Notes: generated by a model from the sequence alone, not told the origin. A stretch of DNA of 64,000 nucleotides from Amycolatopsis acidicola (GCF_007713735.2 NZ_VMNW02000016.1:1-64000); one strand, 5' to 3'; positions 44,701-53,265 are shown, counted from the first letter of the stretch. A program made the numbers and translations.

Positions 44701-45725
44701 TCACGGCGACACTGCGTGCGGCCCAATCCGTCGCGGCGAAGTGGCCGGTCGTTCCACACGAGCAGAAGAACGTCGATGACGCGCTCCACCGGCTGCGCGA
44801 AGTGGTCTACGAGACCCGCGACACGCTCGGTGCCCGGGCCGAGCTCGAACTGAGCGACGACGAAACACGTGTGCTCACGGCAGTGCTGGACGGGGTGCGG
44901 ATCAGCGCGCACACCCTGCTGGAAACACTGAAGTCGGAGGCCGGACACAGCCGCGAGGACATCACGGAACGCGAGCGCGAGCTGTTCGACCGCACCCTCA
45001 CCGGCGATACGCGGCGCCAGCTGGCCGAGCGGATCCGGCAGGCCGGAGAACTCGTCGACGCGATGAACGCGCGGCTCGAACGGGTACGCACCGCGTCCCG
45101 GGTATCCGTACAGCTGGTCTGGCAGGTGGACGAGGATCTCCCCGCGGGCACGAAAGAAGCGCGGCAGCTCCTGCTCAAGGATCCCGCGCGGCTGTCCGAC
45201 GCCGACCGGGAATCGCTGCACCGCTTCTTCCGCGAGCGCGTCGACCAGGCCAAGGAAGACAACACTGCGGCCACCTGGCAGGAGCAGCTGGCTCAGGTCT
45301 TCGACTACACGGCATGGCATCGGTTCGTCGTGAAGCTGGACCGCTCCGACGGCAGGGGCTGGCAGCCACTGACGAAGAAACTGCATGGCGCGCTCTCCGG
45401 TGGGGAGAAGGCGATCGCGTTGCACCTGCCCCTGTTCGCGGCGGTCGCGGCGCACTATCAGGCAGTACCGGGCGCGCCGAGGCTGATCCTGCTCGACGAG
45501 GTTTTCGTCGGGGTCGACTCCAGCAACCGCGGCCAGGTGTTCGAGCTGCTGACCTCGCTGGATCTGGACCTCGTGCTCACTTCGGACCACGAGTGGTGCA
45601 CCTACCGGGAAATTCCCGGGATCGCGGTGCACAACCTGTTGACCGGCGATGATGGCGACAACGCGGTGACGACGGCCCGGTTCGTCTGGACCGGCGAAGG
45701 CTGGGCCGATGAGGATGGCGAATGA
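41700..45725 (+). CDS. jetC: Wadjet type II SMC-like ATPase JetC
   Basis: 1341-aa TIGR02680-type ATPase. Walker A is LRGPNGTGKSKALELLLPFL (G50-S57). Long coiled coils occupy about residues 230-560 and 700-1100 with Glu/Arg/Ala-rich heptads and a hinge-like globular stretch around 590-690. The C-terminal head has LHGALSGGEKAIALHLPLFA (signature) and LILLDEVFVGVDSSNRGQVF (Walker B with catalytic Glu). It is the motor that extrudes DNA loops on plasmids. GTG start in GTGA; stop in ATGA with jetD. Confidence 0.92.
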   Translation: MTIAELPHHPTATIAATPHRWRPTRAGILNIWRYYDEIFEFHRGRLLLRGPNGTGKSKALELLLPFLFDASLRPHRLSTFGTAERTMHWNLMGEGATGATRVGYVWLEFENLTGRDEYFTCGARLQATTRTTGVTPDYFTTSLRIGTDFTLTNSANQPLTRAVLADTLGEHGIVHASPSEYRAAVRQALFPGLSEQRYEALITALLQLRTPKLSQRLDPGLLSSLLSRALPPLDQEDIAELAEGFERLDQQRERLKALDEEVDAAKKVAARQKSYAQRALRKAAAELISSTTRMDDLTRAARRSEEEYESATKELAATESSLAETTRRVNAAQSAIEGIVASEAYRGGQQLDELRDRVGIARRAAAGQQAKATEKLATAQEDEEKAEAARRDIDERTERVRAAHEDSGLKARRAGLTTTHSELAETLGSTGDRLLQAAVTSRLEAIKTVSRALDVHEKAVDARKAAEDILEEAREKLSKANENREKSASRYQVVVQEHERALLRWASECRELHFAEPAELAGRAESETDVLAYVHDVAELVVRTITLEEARLDGERQSTEKRREALTVQLERLRSEVDLPPDAPPYRTAARENRPGAPFWRLVDFAEGFPAEQRPLVEAALQSSGLLDAWVASTDGTVTVEGHDAFADGTLLAPAPGGSLRDVFRPEPGSAVPAERLDRLLSAIAFGETLPEEHPAAYGADGTWRLGALTGSWEKEDVSHLGAAARERTRQRRIAELSEELEETNGEITRLTEQLALLESRRRAVAVERKRLPSFAPVAETRQALDQATDRVTQADSAVHDSLGKLIAREEDARGAQHELHLAATEHNAPTSRAGLEDLGSAVESFRAAAVGWLARHTELTLAARTAATLDSAAARSAAEAAELAAAAEEAAEDAENLAEKLRAVERTVDTDDYNQILEELRTQRELRDHLRTKESAARDRAVGLHTRLGQLQERRHEDAAKRDSAVEARDVAAGRFRGVAVGTLAEDAEAEVALSTSDGVTATLRAAQSVAAKWPVVPHEQKNVDDALHRLREVVYETRDTLGARAELELSDDETRVLTAVLDGVRISAHTLLETLKSEAGHSREDITERERELFDRTLTGDTRRQLAERIRQAGELVDAMNARLERVRTASRVSVQLVWQVDEDLPAGTKEARQLLLKDPARLSDADRESLHRFFRERVDQAKEDNTAATWQEQLAQVFDYTAWHRFVVKLDRSDGRGWQPLTKKLHGALSGGEKAIALHLPLFAAVAAHYQAVPGAPRLILLDEVFVGVDSSNRGQVFELLTSLDLDLVLTSDHEWCTYREIPGIAVHNLLTGDDGDNAVTTARFVWTGEGWADEDGE

Positions 45726-46939
45726 CCGTTCCCGACTCGCTGCGACAGACCGCGCTCAAGCCGCTGTGGCTTGCGGTGCACGACAGATTGTCTTCGGGGC
45801 AGGCCGTGAGCCGTGTTCGCGTCGGCCCGCTCGACGACACGCAGCGCGCGGCCATCGCCGACTTGCTCGGCCTGGATCGGTTACCAGGCGCCGAATACGT
45901 GATCGCCTTGGCCAAGCTCGAACGCGCGCTGACCGAAGCGGGCACCGACCTGCCGTCCGTCCTCGCCGCACTGATCGGCCCCATCGGCGATCGCGCGTCG
46001 GAACGCGCGCGGGCCAAGGCCGAACGCGCTGGCCTGTGGGATTGGCTCGAGAACCATCCCGAGGTCCGGCGTCAGCCCGCATTGCTCGGCTGGGCAGGGC
46101 AAGTCCGGCGCACCGGCCTGGTCGGCGCTTCGGTGGAACGGACGCGCGAGGCCCTGTCGGCCGCGCTCGCGGTGCTGAACCGGCTTCCTGCCGAAGGGCA
46201 GCCGCTGCCCACCCTGGCTAGTGAAGTCACCGGCGATCCCCATGCGCTGGACGACGGAACCCGGCTCGGCAATCTGGTTCTGCGGGCGCTCGCCGAGATC
46301 TTCGGCACCGGCATGCCTGGGACGGCTTACGACAGAAGGATGTTGTGGGAACGAGCCGGGGTGGCCGACGATGAACTGTCGAGTGTGGTCCTGGCGGCCG
46401 GGCTGCGCGTTCCGGGGCAAGGCATTGCCGGTGCGGTGGCGAAGTACTGCGCTGAGGCCGGGCACGTCGCCGCATTGACGTTGGCGCAGCTGCGCGCGAC
46501 GGAATGGCGGTCAGCGCCGGCTCGTGTGTGGATCGTGGAGAATCCCAGCGTCCTGGCGATGGCCATCGGTCGTTTCGGCACCGGCTGCCCACCTCTCGTC
46601 TGTACATCGGGCTGGCCGACCACCGCGGTCATGATGCTGTTGCGCCGTTTTGCCGAGCTTGGATCCGAACTGCTCTACCACGGGGATTTCGATGGCGAAG
46701 GGCTGCGGATCGCCGCGTATGTCCTGGAGAAAACCGGGGCACGCCCGTGGCGCATGGGCAGCACCGATTTCCTCCGTGGGCTACGGGCGGGTATTCCAGG
46801 GCCGGCGCCGGGCAGGCTCACGGAGGCATCGTGGGATCGCGACCTGGCACGCACGATAGGCGAGCACGGCCAGTCGCTCGCCGAAGAGCAGGTGGCGGAA
46901 GAATTGCTCGCGGACCTTCGGGACGCCGTCGTCGGCTGA
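45722..46939 (+). CDS. jetD: Wadjet type II nuclease JetD (DUF2399, Toprim)
   Basis: 405-aa TIGR02679/DUF2399 protein. The C-terminal half is a Toprim domain: catalytic Glu in VWIVENPSVLA (E273) and DxD in LLYHGDFDGEGLRIA (D322, D324), the site that cuts DNA once JetABC has completed loop extrusion. All key residues are present, so the operon looks intact. ATG in ATGA. Confidence 0.9.
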   Translation: MTVPDSLRQTALKPLWLAVHDRLSSGQAVSRVRVGPLDDTQRAAIADLLGLDRLPGAEYVIALAKLERALTEAGTDLPSVLAALIGPIGDRASERARAKAERAGLWDWLENHPEVRRQPALLGWAGQVRRTGLVGASVERTREALSAALAVLNRLPAEGQPLPTLASEVTGDPHALDDGTRLGNLVLRALAEIFGTGMPGTAYDRRMLWERAGVADDELSSVVLAAGLRVPGQGIAGAVAKYCAEAGHVAALTLAQLRATEWRSAPARVWIVENPSVLAMAIGRFGTGCPPLVCTSGWPTTAVMMLLRRFAELGSELLYHGDFDGEGLRIAAYVLEKTGARPWRMGSTDFLRGLRAGIPGPAPGRLTEASWDRDLARTIGEHGQSLAEEQVAEELLADLRDAVVG

Positions 46940-46983
46940 ATGTGGCGGCGTCACCGCAGCCGGTGACGGCGGACTCTCGCCGG

Positions 46984-47240
46984 TCAGACGATGAACAGCA
47001 GTGCGAGCCCACCGATTCCCAGAACAAGCTGGACCAGCGTAACAACAGCCGCCGTGGTGCGGTTCGCGCGCGCCATATTGCGGCGCTGCACCCGAGCAGA
47101 CCGATCACACACAACACAGGGAGGACAATCCGGACGCTTCGGTGTTGCGGATACACGAATACCACCGCGACAAGAAGCACGATCGCGAACGAGATCCCGA
47201 CGAGACGCCAGCGCAGCGGAGCGCGAAACGGCGGGCTTGA
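46984..47240 (-). pseudogene. Frameshifted remnant of a small membrane protein
   Basis: Two minus-strand frames give consecutive membrane helices: WRLVGISFAIVLLVAVVFVY and RIVLPVLCVIGLLGCSAAIW in one frame, then TTAAVVTLVQLVLGIGGLAL and a stop in the next. Joining them near 47075 makes a coherent three-helix protein, so a one-base shift has probably broken it. The N-terminus has no start and runs into the remnant on the other strand. Family not recognised. Confidence 0.35.
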
Positions 47241-47594
47241 CGTCGAAGGCTGGGTCAAGGAAAGGTTCGTCGGTGATTTCGAGGCCGTGGCGAAGAGCCG
47301 TAATGCGGTCAAGAATCTCGCGCTGTTCGACGCGGCCGCGACAACCGACACCGGCGCGCTGGACGCGGCGGCGTGGCCGCCGGCCGGTTGCTTGGCAGAG
47401 GTTCCCGGTTTGGACGCGCTGATGGACATCATCGGTGGATGGCGGGTGACCAAGGTCGTGCTGAAGGTCCACGAGGTCGCCAACACCTGGAACATCGCCT
47501 GGTCGGCAGCGAGGGCATCATGGCGCTGATCGCGGGCCTCACCGGTGGTTTGTCCGGTTACGACACTTCCGCCAAGTTGCCGAAAATCGGCTAA
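47230..47594 (+). pseudogene. Decayed WXG100/ESX-like remnant
   Basis: The frame starting GWVKERFVGDFEAVAKSRNA resembles the N-terminal helix of actinobacterial WXG100-type secreted proteins. It continues to VHEVANTWNIAWSAA, where the sense then passes to another frame, EGIMALIAGLTGGL, consistent with a one-base deletion near 47510. The middle (about 47360-47430) is also scrambled. No start codon in frame. Low confidence in the family, higher that it is a broken gene. Confidence 0.35.
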
Positions 47595-47622
47595 TACAGC
47601 GCGGCCGAAGGCGGCAAGCCCG

Positions 47623-47963
47623 ATGACTCGCCTGCCGCCGAGCATCCGGAAGGCCCTTCTTGACATGGACTCGCACACATCGGTCTATCGCCCGCGGACG
47701 AGGCCGACGCCCGCGAGCTGCGCGCGAATCTCGCCCGCTTCGCCCGCCATGCGAACACGACCACCGAGTTCCAGGGTGTTGTCACGAACCGGCTCGGCAA
47801 CATCGAAACCGGCCTCGCGCAGCTGACCGACGAGCAACGCGCCGAAGTATGGAGCCGGGACCGGCCGCGCACGTCACCCGAAGCCTTGGCCGCCCTTCGC
47901 GAACCGAGGAAGGCAACGCAGTGGGATGACGAGGATTTCTCCCGCAACTCCTCTCTGCGTTGA
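47623..47963 (+). pseudogene. Frameshifted small gene of unknown function
   Basis: An ATG frame (MTRLPPSIRKALLDMDSH) stops making sense near 47680, where a second frame takes over: GLSPADEADARELRANLARF, TEFQGVVTNRLGNIETGLAQ, then LTDEQRAEVWSRDRP and a stop at 47961. The second frame has good codon bias and helical character but no start codon. Most simply one gene of about 113 codons with a frameshift. Function not recognised. Confidence 0.45.
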
Positions 47964-48069
47964 CTGGTTCGCGAGCCATTCGAAATGGAACGTGGATCCT
48001 GTAACACGATTTTCCCAGGTCACGATCTTCAGTCTGCGACGAAGGGGGAGAGCAGGCGGAGGAGGGTTG

Positions 48070-48618
48070 ATGACCGACCACGAGCGCCCGGCCGACGACG
48101 GCCACCAGAACTCGATCGAGGGGAACCCCGGCAACACCGTGCAGCTGCGGAACCTTCACGGCGGAATCTACATCAACTCGCAGATCCACGCGTCGTCCGG
48201 AAATCCATGCTCGTCGGAACCCCGCCGGCCTCTGCACGTTCTGGCAGTCGACGATGAATCCCACGGCCTCGAGGAGCTGGTCTTCTTGTTGCAGGAAGAT
48301 CACAGGGTCGGCGAGGTCGCAGCGTTCACGGATACGACGGACGCGGCCCGCTACCTCGGGCGGGCACCCCACGATCATCCGGTTGACGCTGTGTTTCTGG
48401 ACGTGCGGATGCCGGGCTTGGACGGACTCGATCTCGCCCGGCTGGTGGCGAGGTTCGCGCGGCGGCCAGGCATCGTTCTTGTCACGGCGTTCGAGGGCCA
48501 TGCTGTCGAAGCATTCGACATCGAGGTGCAGCATTACCTGCTCAAACCCCTCAGTAAAACGAAGCTGGGCCATGCGATAGACCGCCTCTGGCGGGCCGGT
48601 CACGGGAAGCAGGACTGA
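48070..48618 (+). CDS. Orphan receiver-domain protein with N-terminal conflict-type tag
   Basis: 182 aa. Residues 20-45 (GNPGNTVQLRNLHGGIYINS) resemble a short GNxVQ...GGI motif often seen at the edge of domains in actinobacterial NTPase, TIR and protease conflict proteins. Residues about 55-175 are a receiver domain of the LytR/AlgR type: acidic DDE near the start, phospho-acceptor in AVFLDVRMPGLDGL, Thr in VLVTAF and Lys in HYLLKPLSKTKLG. No DNA-binding output domain follows and no kinase gene is near. ATG with GGAGG. Last intact gene of the island. Confidence 0.8.
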   Translation: MTDHERPADDGHQNSIEGNPGNTVQLRNLHGGIYINSQIHASSGNPCSSEPRRPLHVLAVDDESHGLEELVFLLQEDHRVGEVAAFTDTTDAARYLGRAPHDHPVDAVFLDVRMPGLDGLDLARLVARFARRPGIVLVTAFEGHAVEAFDIEVQHYLLKPLSKTKLGHAIDRLWRAGHGKQD

Positions 48619-49109
48619 GGAGTCCACAAGGCGCCGTCGTCCGGAAGACCGGTGGTACGGGGCAGATCGGCGCAGGGTGTGTGCCGCGGCCCGGCCAAAC
48701 GGAGCAGCACGGGCTCCGGCAGCCGGCGATCAAGATCGAGCCGATCGCGAAGCCACTTTCCGGGTCCAGCAAGGGCGGCGATGCCGTTCGGCTCAGGGTG
48801 GTTGTCACTGAAGGAAAGCGCATACCCCTCACGGTGGATCCGGACGAGCGGCGATGTCAGGTGGCGAGGACCGAGCGGCCGCACCGCAGAGCCGGCCTAC
48901 GCGGCCGGGGCCCTCGATGCAACGCCGACGTGACGAAGGTGTCGGAGACGCTTTCCCTGCTGCACCAAGGACGACCACGACTACACGTACAGCGCGATCC
49001 TTCGGCGCAACGTGATCCGCCGGATGGACTGACCACCAGTGCCCTTACCACGACGGAACGCCGTCGTCGCTAGGCTGATCGGGCGTCGAGGCGAAGGGGC
49101 GGGCGCGGT
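48619..49109. other. Gap, possibly degenerate coding DNA
   Basis: 491 bp with no supported gene. Several 90-130 codon frames exist on both strands, none with a ribosome binding site plus recognised domain; the minus frame 48600-48884 contains a plausible stretch (HREGYALSFSDNHPEPNGIA) but no family match. It is the junction between the island and the core-like right side. Confidence 0.45.
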
Positions 49110-49952
49110 ATGAGTGATGATCTTCCGAGAGGCGAAGAAGTGGATCTCGAGCGACCCAGCGCGGCGCGCGTCTACGACTACTTGCTCGGCGGCACGACGA
49201 ACTGGGCGATCGACCGGCTGCTCGGCGACCGGATCATCGCGGCGAACCCCGACGCCCGGCACGGCGCGAAGACGAACCGCGAGTTCCTCGGGCGCGCGGT
49301 GCGGGAATGCGTGCGCGGCGGGGTAACCCAGTTCCTCGACATCGGGTCCGGGATTCCCAGCGCCGGCAACGTGCACGAGGTCGCCGACGAGCTCGACACC
49401 TCCAGCCACGTCGTCTACGTCGACTACGAACCGGTCGCCGTCGCACACGCCCGCGTGATGCTGGAGGACCACGGCGACCCGGCCCGGCACGCGATCGTGC
49501 AGGCGCGGATGGAGAACGTCGACGAGGTCTGGCAGCAGGCCGTCAACACGGGCGTGCTCGACCCCACCCGGCCGGTGGCGCTGATCATGGCCGCGCTGCT
49601 GCACGTCATCCCCGATCCGGTCGCGCAGGAAGCCATGCAGCGCTACCGATCCCTGCTGCCCAGTGGTTCATACCTCGTGATCAGCCACGCCAGCCAGGAC
49701 GGGGTTTCCGAAGAGACCCGCGAGCGCCTCGCCAAGATCGTTCAGCAGGGGCACCAGACCAGCACTCCGATGGAGGCCCGGGACCGCGCCGCGGTCACAG
49801 CCCTCTTCGGCGAGTTCGAGCTGCAGGATCCCGGCGTGGTCTGGATCCCGGAATGGCGCATCGACGCCGCGCCGTCGCCGTACACGCGGCAGAACTTCTC
49901 AGCCGATCCCAGCAGCGTGTGCATCCTGGGCGGGATGGCGATCAAGCGCTAG
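49110..49952 (+). CDS. SAM-dependent methyltransferase (DUF574 / Methyltransf_19)
   Basis: 280 aa. Family features: PSAARVYDYLLGGTTNWAID at the start, NREFLGRAVRECVRGG, and the SAM-binding QFLDIGSGIPSAGNVHEVAD with VVYVDYEPVAVAHAR. This family is expanded in Streptomyces, Amycolatopsis and relatives; substrates are unknown. ATG start. Convergent with helD across a strong terminator. Confidence 0.9.
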   Translation: MSDDLPRGEEVDLERPSAARVYDYLLGGTTNWAIDRLLGDRIIAANPDARHGAKTNREFLGRAVRECVRGGVTQFLDIGSGIPSAGNVHEVADELDTSSHVVYVDYEPVAVAHARVMLEDHGDPARHAIVQARMENVDEVWQQAVNTGVLDPTRPVALIMAALLHVIPDPVAQEAMQRYRSLLPSGSYLVISHASQDGVSEETRERLAKIVQQGHQTSTPMEARDRAAVTALFGEFELQDPGVVWIPEWRIDAAPSPYTRQNFSADPSSVCILGGMAIKR

Positions 49953-49958
49953 GGAAGG

Positions 49959-49988
49959 AGTGGCCGGCCCCGCCGGGGGCCGGCCACT
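49959..49988. terminator. Bidirectional terminator hairpin
   Basis: AGTGGCCGGCCCC pairs perfectly with GGGGCCGGCCACT (13 bp) around a GCCG loop, filling the 41-bp gap between the convergent methyltransferase and helD genes. No T-tract. Confidence 0.8.
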
Positions 49989-49993
49989 TCGCG

Positions 49994-52159
49994 CTAGATC
50001 TCGTTGAGCCCGCGCAACGCCGGCGGCAGCGGGCCCTCATGCAGCACACCGAGCCGTTGTGTGGCGCGGGTGAGCGCGACGTACAGCTCTGCCGCGCCAC
50101 GCGGCCCGTCGTCGATGATGCGCTCCGGATCCACCACCAGAACCGCGTCGAACTCCAGTCCCTTTGTCTCCGAAGCAGGCACCGTGCCCGGCACTCCCGG
50201 CGGCCCGATCACCACGCTGGTGCCCTCCTTTTCGGCCTCCGCGCGGACGAATTCCTCGATGGCGGCAGGAAGTTCGTCTCCGGTGACCCGCTTCGACCAC
50301 GGCTGGATCCCGCACGCACGGACGGACTCGGGCGGCTGGACATCGGGCGCGAACTCGGCGAGCAGCGCCGCGGCGACGGCCATGATCTCCGCCGGGGTGC
50401 GGTAGTTCACCGTCAGCGAGCGGTAGTCCCAGCGGCCGGGCACGTAGGGGTCCAGCATGGTGCCCCACGACGTCGCCCCGGCCTCGGAACGGCGCTGGGC
50501 GAGGTCCCCGACCACGGTGAAGGACCGGCCGGGGCACCGCCGCATCAACGCGCGCCAGTCCATTTCGGACAGTTCCTGCGCCTCGTCGACCACGATGTGC
50601 CGGTAGGTCCAGTCCCGGTCCGCGGCGGCGCGCTCGGCGAGCGTGCGGGTGTCCTGCTCGACGAAGCGGTCCGCCAGATCCTCGGCGTAGAGCAGGTCCG
50701 TGGCGAACAGGTGGTCTTCGTCGTCCATCGACTCCTTCCGGTCGACAAGGCTTTCCAGCACTTCGGCGGCGTACTGGGCTTGGGCCTGCTGTTCGCGCTT
50801 CGCGGTGTCCTCGGGCTGCTTGCCTTGGCCGAGCATGTCGATGAGCTCGTCGAGCAGCGGGACGTCCGACACCGTCCATGCTTCGCCGTCTTCGCGGGCC
50901 AGTGCCTGGTCCGCGCCCGCGTTTCGCAGTTTTTCGGGGGATGTGTACAACGAGGACAGGAGCGATGCCGGTGTCAGGACAGGCCACAGCTCGTCGAGGG
51001 CCGCGCCGAACTTCTCGTCCTGCGCGAGTTGCTTGAGCAGGCCCTGCCGCATCTCCTCCCACTCCGTGCGGTCATCACGCGTCAGCCAGCCGCGGCCGAT
51101 CCGGCCCAGTGCTCGCTCTGTGAGCACGTAGGTGACGATTTCGGTGAACACCGCGCGGGCTTCGTTGTGCGGCAACCCACTTTCGCGTGCCTCCTCCCTG
51201 GCCCACTGCGCTGTCTCGGCGTCGATGCGCACTGTCACGTCGCCGAGGCTGATCGGAATGGGTTCCTCCGGCAGCCGCTGCCGGTCGGCGATCGCCGCCG
51301 CGAGCACGTCCAGGATCTTCAGGGATCCCTTGTACCGCGCGACTTCCGGAGTGTCCTCGGCCGTGACGCGCAACCCGGGCAGGAGGTCACCGGTGGTCGT
51401 GAACACCACGTCGGTCTCGCCGAGCGACGGCAGGACGCGGCCGATGTGGTTCAGGAACGCCGGGTTCGGCCCGACCACGAGCACGCCGTGGCGTTCCATG
51501 CGTTCACGATGTGTATACAACAGATATGCGACGCGATGCAGCGCCACCACGGTCTTGCCGGTGCCGGGGCCGCCCTCGATCACCAGCACGCCCGGGTGGT
51601 CGAGCCGGATGATCTCGTCCTGCTCGGCCTGGATGGTCGCGACGATGTCGCGCATTCCCTCGCCACGCGGCGCATTTACCGCCGCGAGCAGTGCCGCGTC
51701 GCCGTGCTCGCCGCCGCCGGGGCGGCCGAACACTTCGTCGGTGAAGTCGACCAGCCGCCTGCCGCGTGTGTGGAACTGGCGGCGCCTGCGCATGTCCTCC
51801 GGCGAAACCGCCGTAGCGACGTAGAACGGACGCGACGCCGGCGCCCGCCAGTCGAGCAGCACCGGCTCGTGCCCGTTTTCCTCGTCGAACAACCCGATCC
51901 GGCCGATGTAGGACCGTTCGCCCGCGACAGTGTCCAACCTGCCGAAGCACAGCCCGTTGTCCGCCACGTCGAGCCGCTTGCTCTCCCTCGCCAGCGAGCG
52001 GACTTCGACGTTCCGCTCGACCGCCGTCCCGCCGTTCCCCCGCAACGCGGCGTCGAACTCTTCCTTCACCCGCGCGCGCTCGTCGTCCAGCCGCGTGTAC
52101 AGCCCAGCCACGTAGTCACGCTCGGACCGCAGTTCGTCTTCGTACCCCTGGCTTGACAC
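49994..52159 (-). CDS. helD: HelD, RNA polymerase-recycling helicase-like ATPase
   Basis: 721-aa UvrD/Rep-like superfamily 1 protein of the HelD class. An N-terminal coiled coil (YEDELRSERDYVAGLYTRLD) is expected to enter the RNAP secondary channel; next come the HelD-type stretches SYIGRIGLFDEENGHEPVLL and DWRAPASRPFYVATA, Walker A VIEGGPGTGKTVVALHRVAY, LVVGPNPAFLNHIGRVLPSL, Walker B HIVVDEAQELSEMDWRAL and the terminal LYVALTRATQRLGVLHEG. Actinobacterial HelD removes stalled or rifamycin-bound RNAP. GTG start. I saw no rifamycin-associated element upstream. Confidence 0.9.
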   Translation of the reverse strand: MSSQGYEDELRSERDYVAGLYTRLDDERARVKEEFDAALRGNGGTAVERNVEVRSLARESKRLDVADNGLCFGRLDTVAGERSYIGRIGLFDEENGHEPVLLDWRAPASRPFYVATAVSPEDMRRRRQFHTRGRRLVDFTDEVFGRPGGGEHGDAALLAAVNAPRGEGMRDIVATIQAEQDEIIRLDHPGVLVIEGGPGTGKTVVALHRVAYLLYTHRERMERHGVLVVGPNPAFLNHIGRVLPSLGETDVVFTTTGDLLPGLRVTAEDTPEVARYKGSLKILDVLAAAIADRQRLPEEPIPISLGDVTVRIDAETAQWAREEARESGLPHNEARAVFTEIVTYVLTERALGRIGRGWLTRDDRTEWEEMRQGLLKQLAQDEKFGAALDELWPVLTPASLLSSLYTSPEKLRNAGADQALAREDGEAWTVSDVPLLDELIDMLGQGKQPEDTAKREQQAQAQYAAEVLESLVDRKESMDDEDHLFATDLLYAEDLADRFVEQDTRTLAERAAADRDWTYRHIVVDEAQELSEMDWRALMRRCPGRSFTVVGDLAQRRSEAGATSWGTMLDPYVPGRWDYRSLTVNYRTPAEIMAVAAALLAEFAPDVQPPESVRACGIQPWSKRVTGDELPAAIEEFVRAEAEKEGTSVVIGPPGVPGTVPASETKGLEFDAVLVVDPERIIDDGPRGAAELYVALTRATQRLGVLHEGPLPPALRGLNEI

Positions 52160-53230
52160 ATGCCCCTCACAGCGCTAATCTGATGTTAGTTCGGCGGGTT
52201 TTTCCATGGGATTATGGGGAACACGCCGATTTTTTATTGTCCACCCGCTGTCAAGTTCCCTGGTGGATCAGTGGGTGGCGGGGCTTTGGCGGCCCCAGGG
52301 ACTTCTGGTTTTTTCGGTCTTCAGCTTCATGAACGTCCGGCGTCGCGTGCCTCGCTGGACGCTCGAAACCCGCGGGATTTTTCGGGTCAGGGTGTGATTC
52401 GTCATGCCCTGGGGATCACCGCGCACAAGATCGACGCGTTACGCCATGTCCTGCCCACCTGCTATCGCCGGTTCCGCGCGCTGGATCGGCGCAGCACCCC
52501 ATCCCTTGGAGGCCCACACGACCATCGCAGTACCCGGCCGCCGCACGCCGCCATCAACCCACGGCGCCATCAACCCACGGCGCCATAAACCCCACTGCGC
52601 TCTCAGCCCCGCGGCGCCCTCAAGACCAAGGCGCCATCAACCCCACGGCGCCGCCGGGCCCAGCACACGAACCCACGGCGCGGCGGGCCCCACTCGGCTG
52701 GTGGTCCCCTTCGGAATCACCGCACGCCCGGATCACCACGCCCTCGAACCACCACGGCCTCGAATCACCGCACCCGTGAACTGATGCCTCGCCACAGCCC
52801 GGATCGCCGCTTTCACCACACCCTGAAACCACCGCGTCGCCAGACCACCGGCACCCCTTCGCCGCGCCCCGGAAGCACCGCCTCGCAACATCCCCAACCG
52901 CCACTGTCGCCCCCCGAACCGCTGGCTCCCCACATCACCGCACCCAAATCACCGCACCCGCGAACTCCCGCCTCGCCACAGCCCGGATCGCCGCGTCGGC
53001 GAATCACCGCAGTACCCGCGCGGGCGTTCCACCACCAAGGCTTCCCGCCGCCGCTGGGCATCGTCGACGTATTCGACGGTGCTGATCCCCTAAACCATCA
53101 CAAGGAGGTCATCGATCGACACATCCTTACCCACCGCACCGCGCCGCACCGCGCCGGCCCGCCGCTGCCGCCTCAGCCCTCGAATACCCCGCGCTCGCTT
53201 CGAGCTACCGCCGCACCGTGCACTGATCAC
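52160..53230. repeat. 1.07-kb non-coding region with degenerate repeats
   Basis: No supported gene. 52540-52720 repeats ACGGCGCCATCAACCC and variants about five times. A 48-bp element at 52763-52810 recurs at 52947-52994 (44 of 48 bases identical; it starts AATCACCGCACCCG and ends CAGCCCGGATCGCCGC), with shorter fragments around and between. Open frames here are repeat by-products. The left part (52160-52400) must hold the helD promoter and is richer in T. The texture recalls the repeats at 122-470. Confidence 0.7.
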
Positions 53231-53262
53231 CGGGAGGTGCCGTCCGCGGGCGACACCTCCCG
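53231..53262 (-). terminator. Terminator hairpin of the panE-like gene
   Basis: CGGGAGGTG pairs with CACCTCCCG (9 bp), with an inner CG/CG and CCGCGG that can extend pairing. It lies four bases beyond the stop codon of the minus-strand reductase gene. Confidence 0.7.
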
Positions 53263-53265
53263 CCT

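Noticed and set aside
48600-48884. 94-codon minus-strand frame after the receiver-domain gene
   Set aside because: Overlaps that gene's end, lacks a ribosome binding site and shows no family signature.
23760-49109. Integrase, transposase or direct-repeat attachment sites for the island
   Set aside because: No integrase-like or transposase-like frame, and I could not find a second copy of the tRNA 3' end; transfer is inferred only from content.
49307-52156. Plus-strand 949-codon frame across the methyltransferase and opposite helD
   Set aside because: Out of frame with two well-supported genes; no domain in its translation.
52540-53000. CRISPR array
   Set aside because: Repeat spacing is irregular, units are degenerate and overlapping, and no cas genes other than a Cas4-like nuclease within the pPIWI-RE cassette are present.
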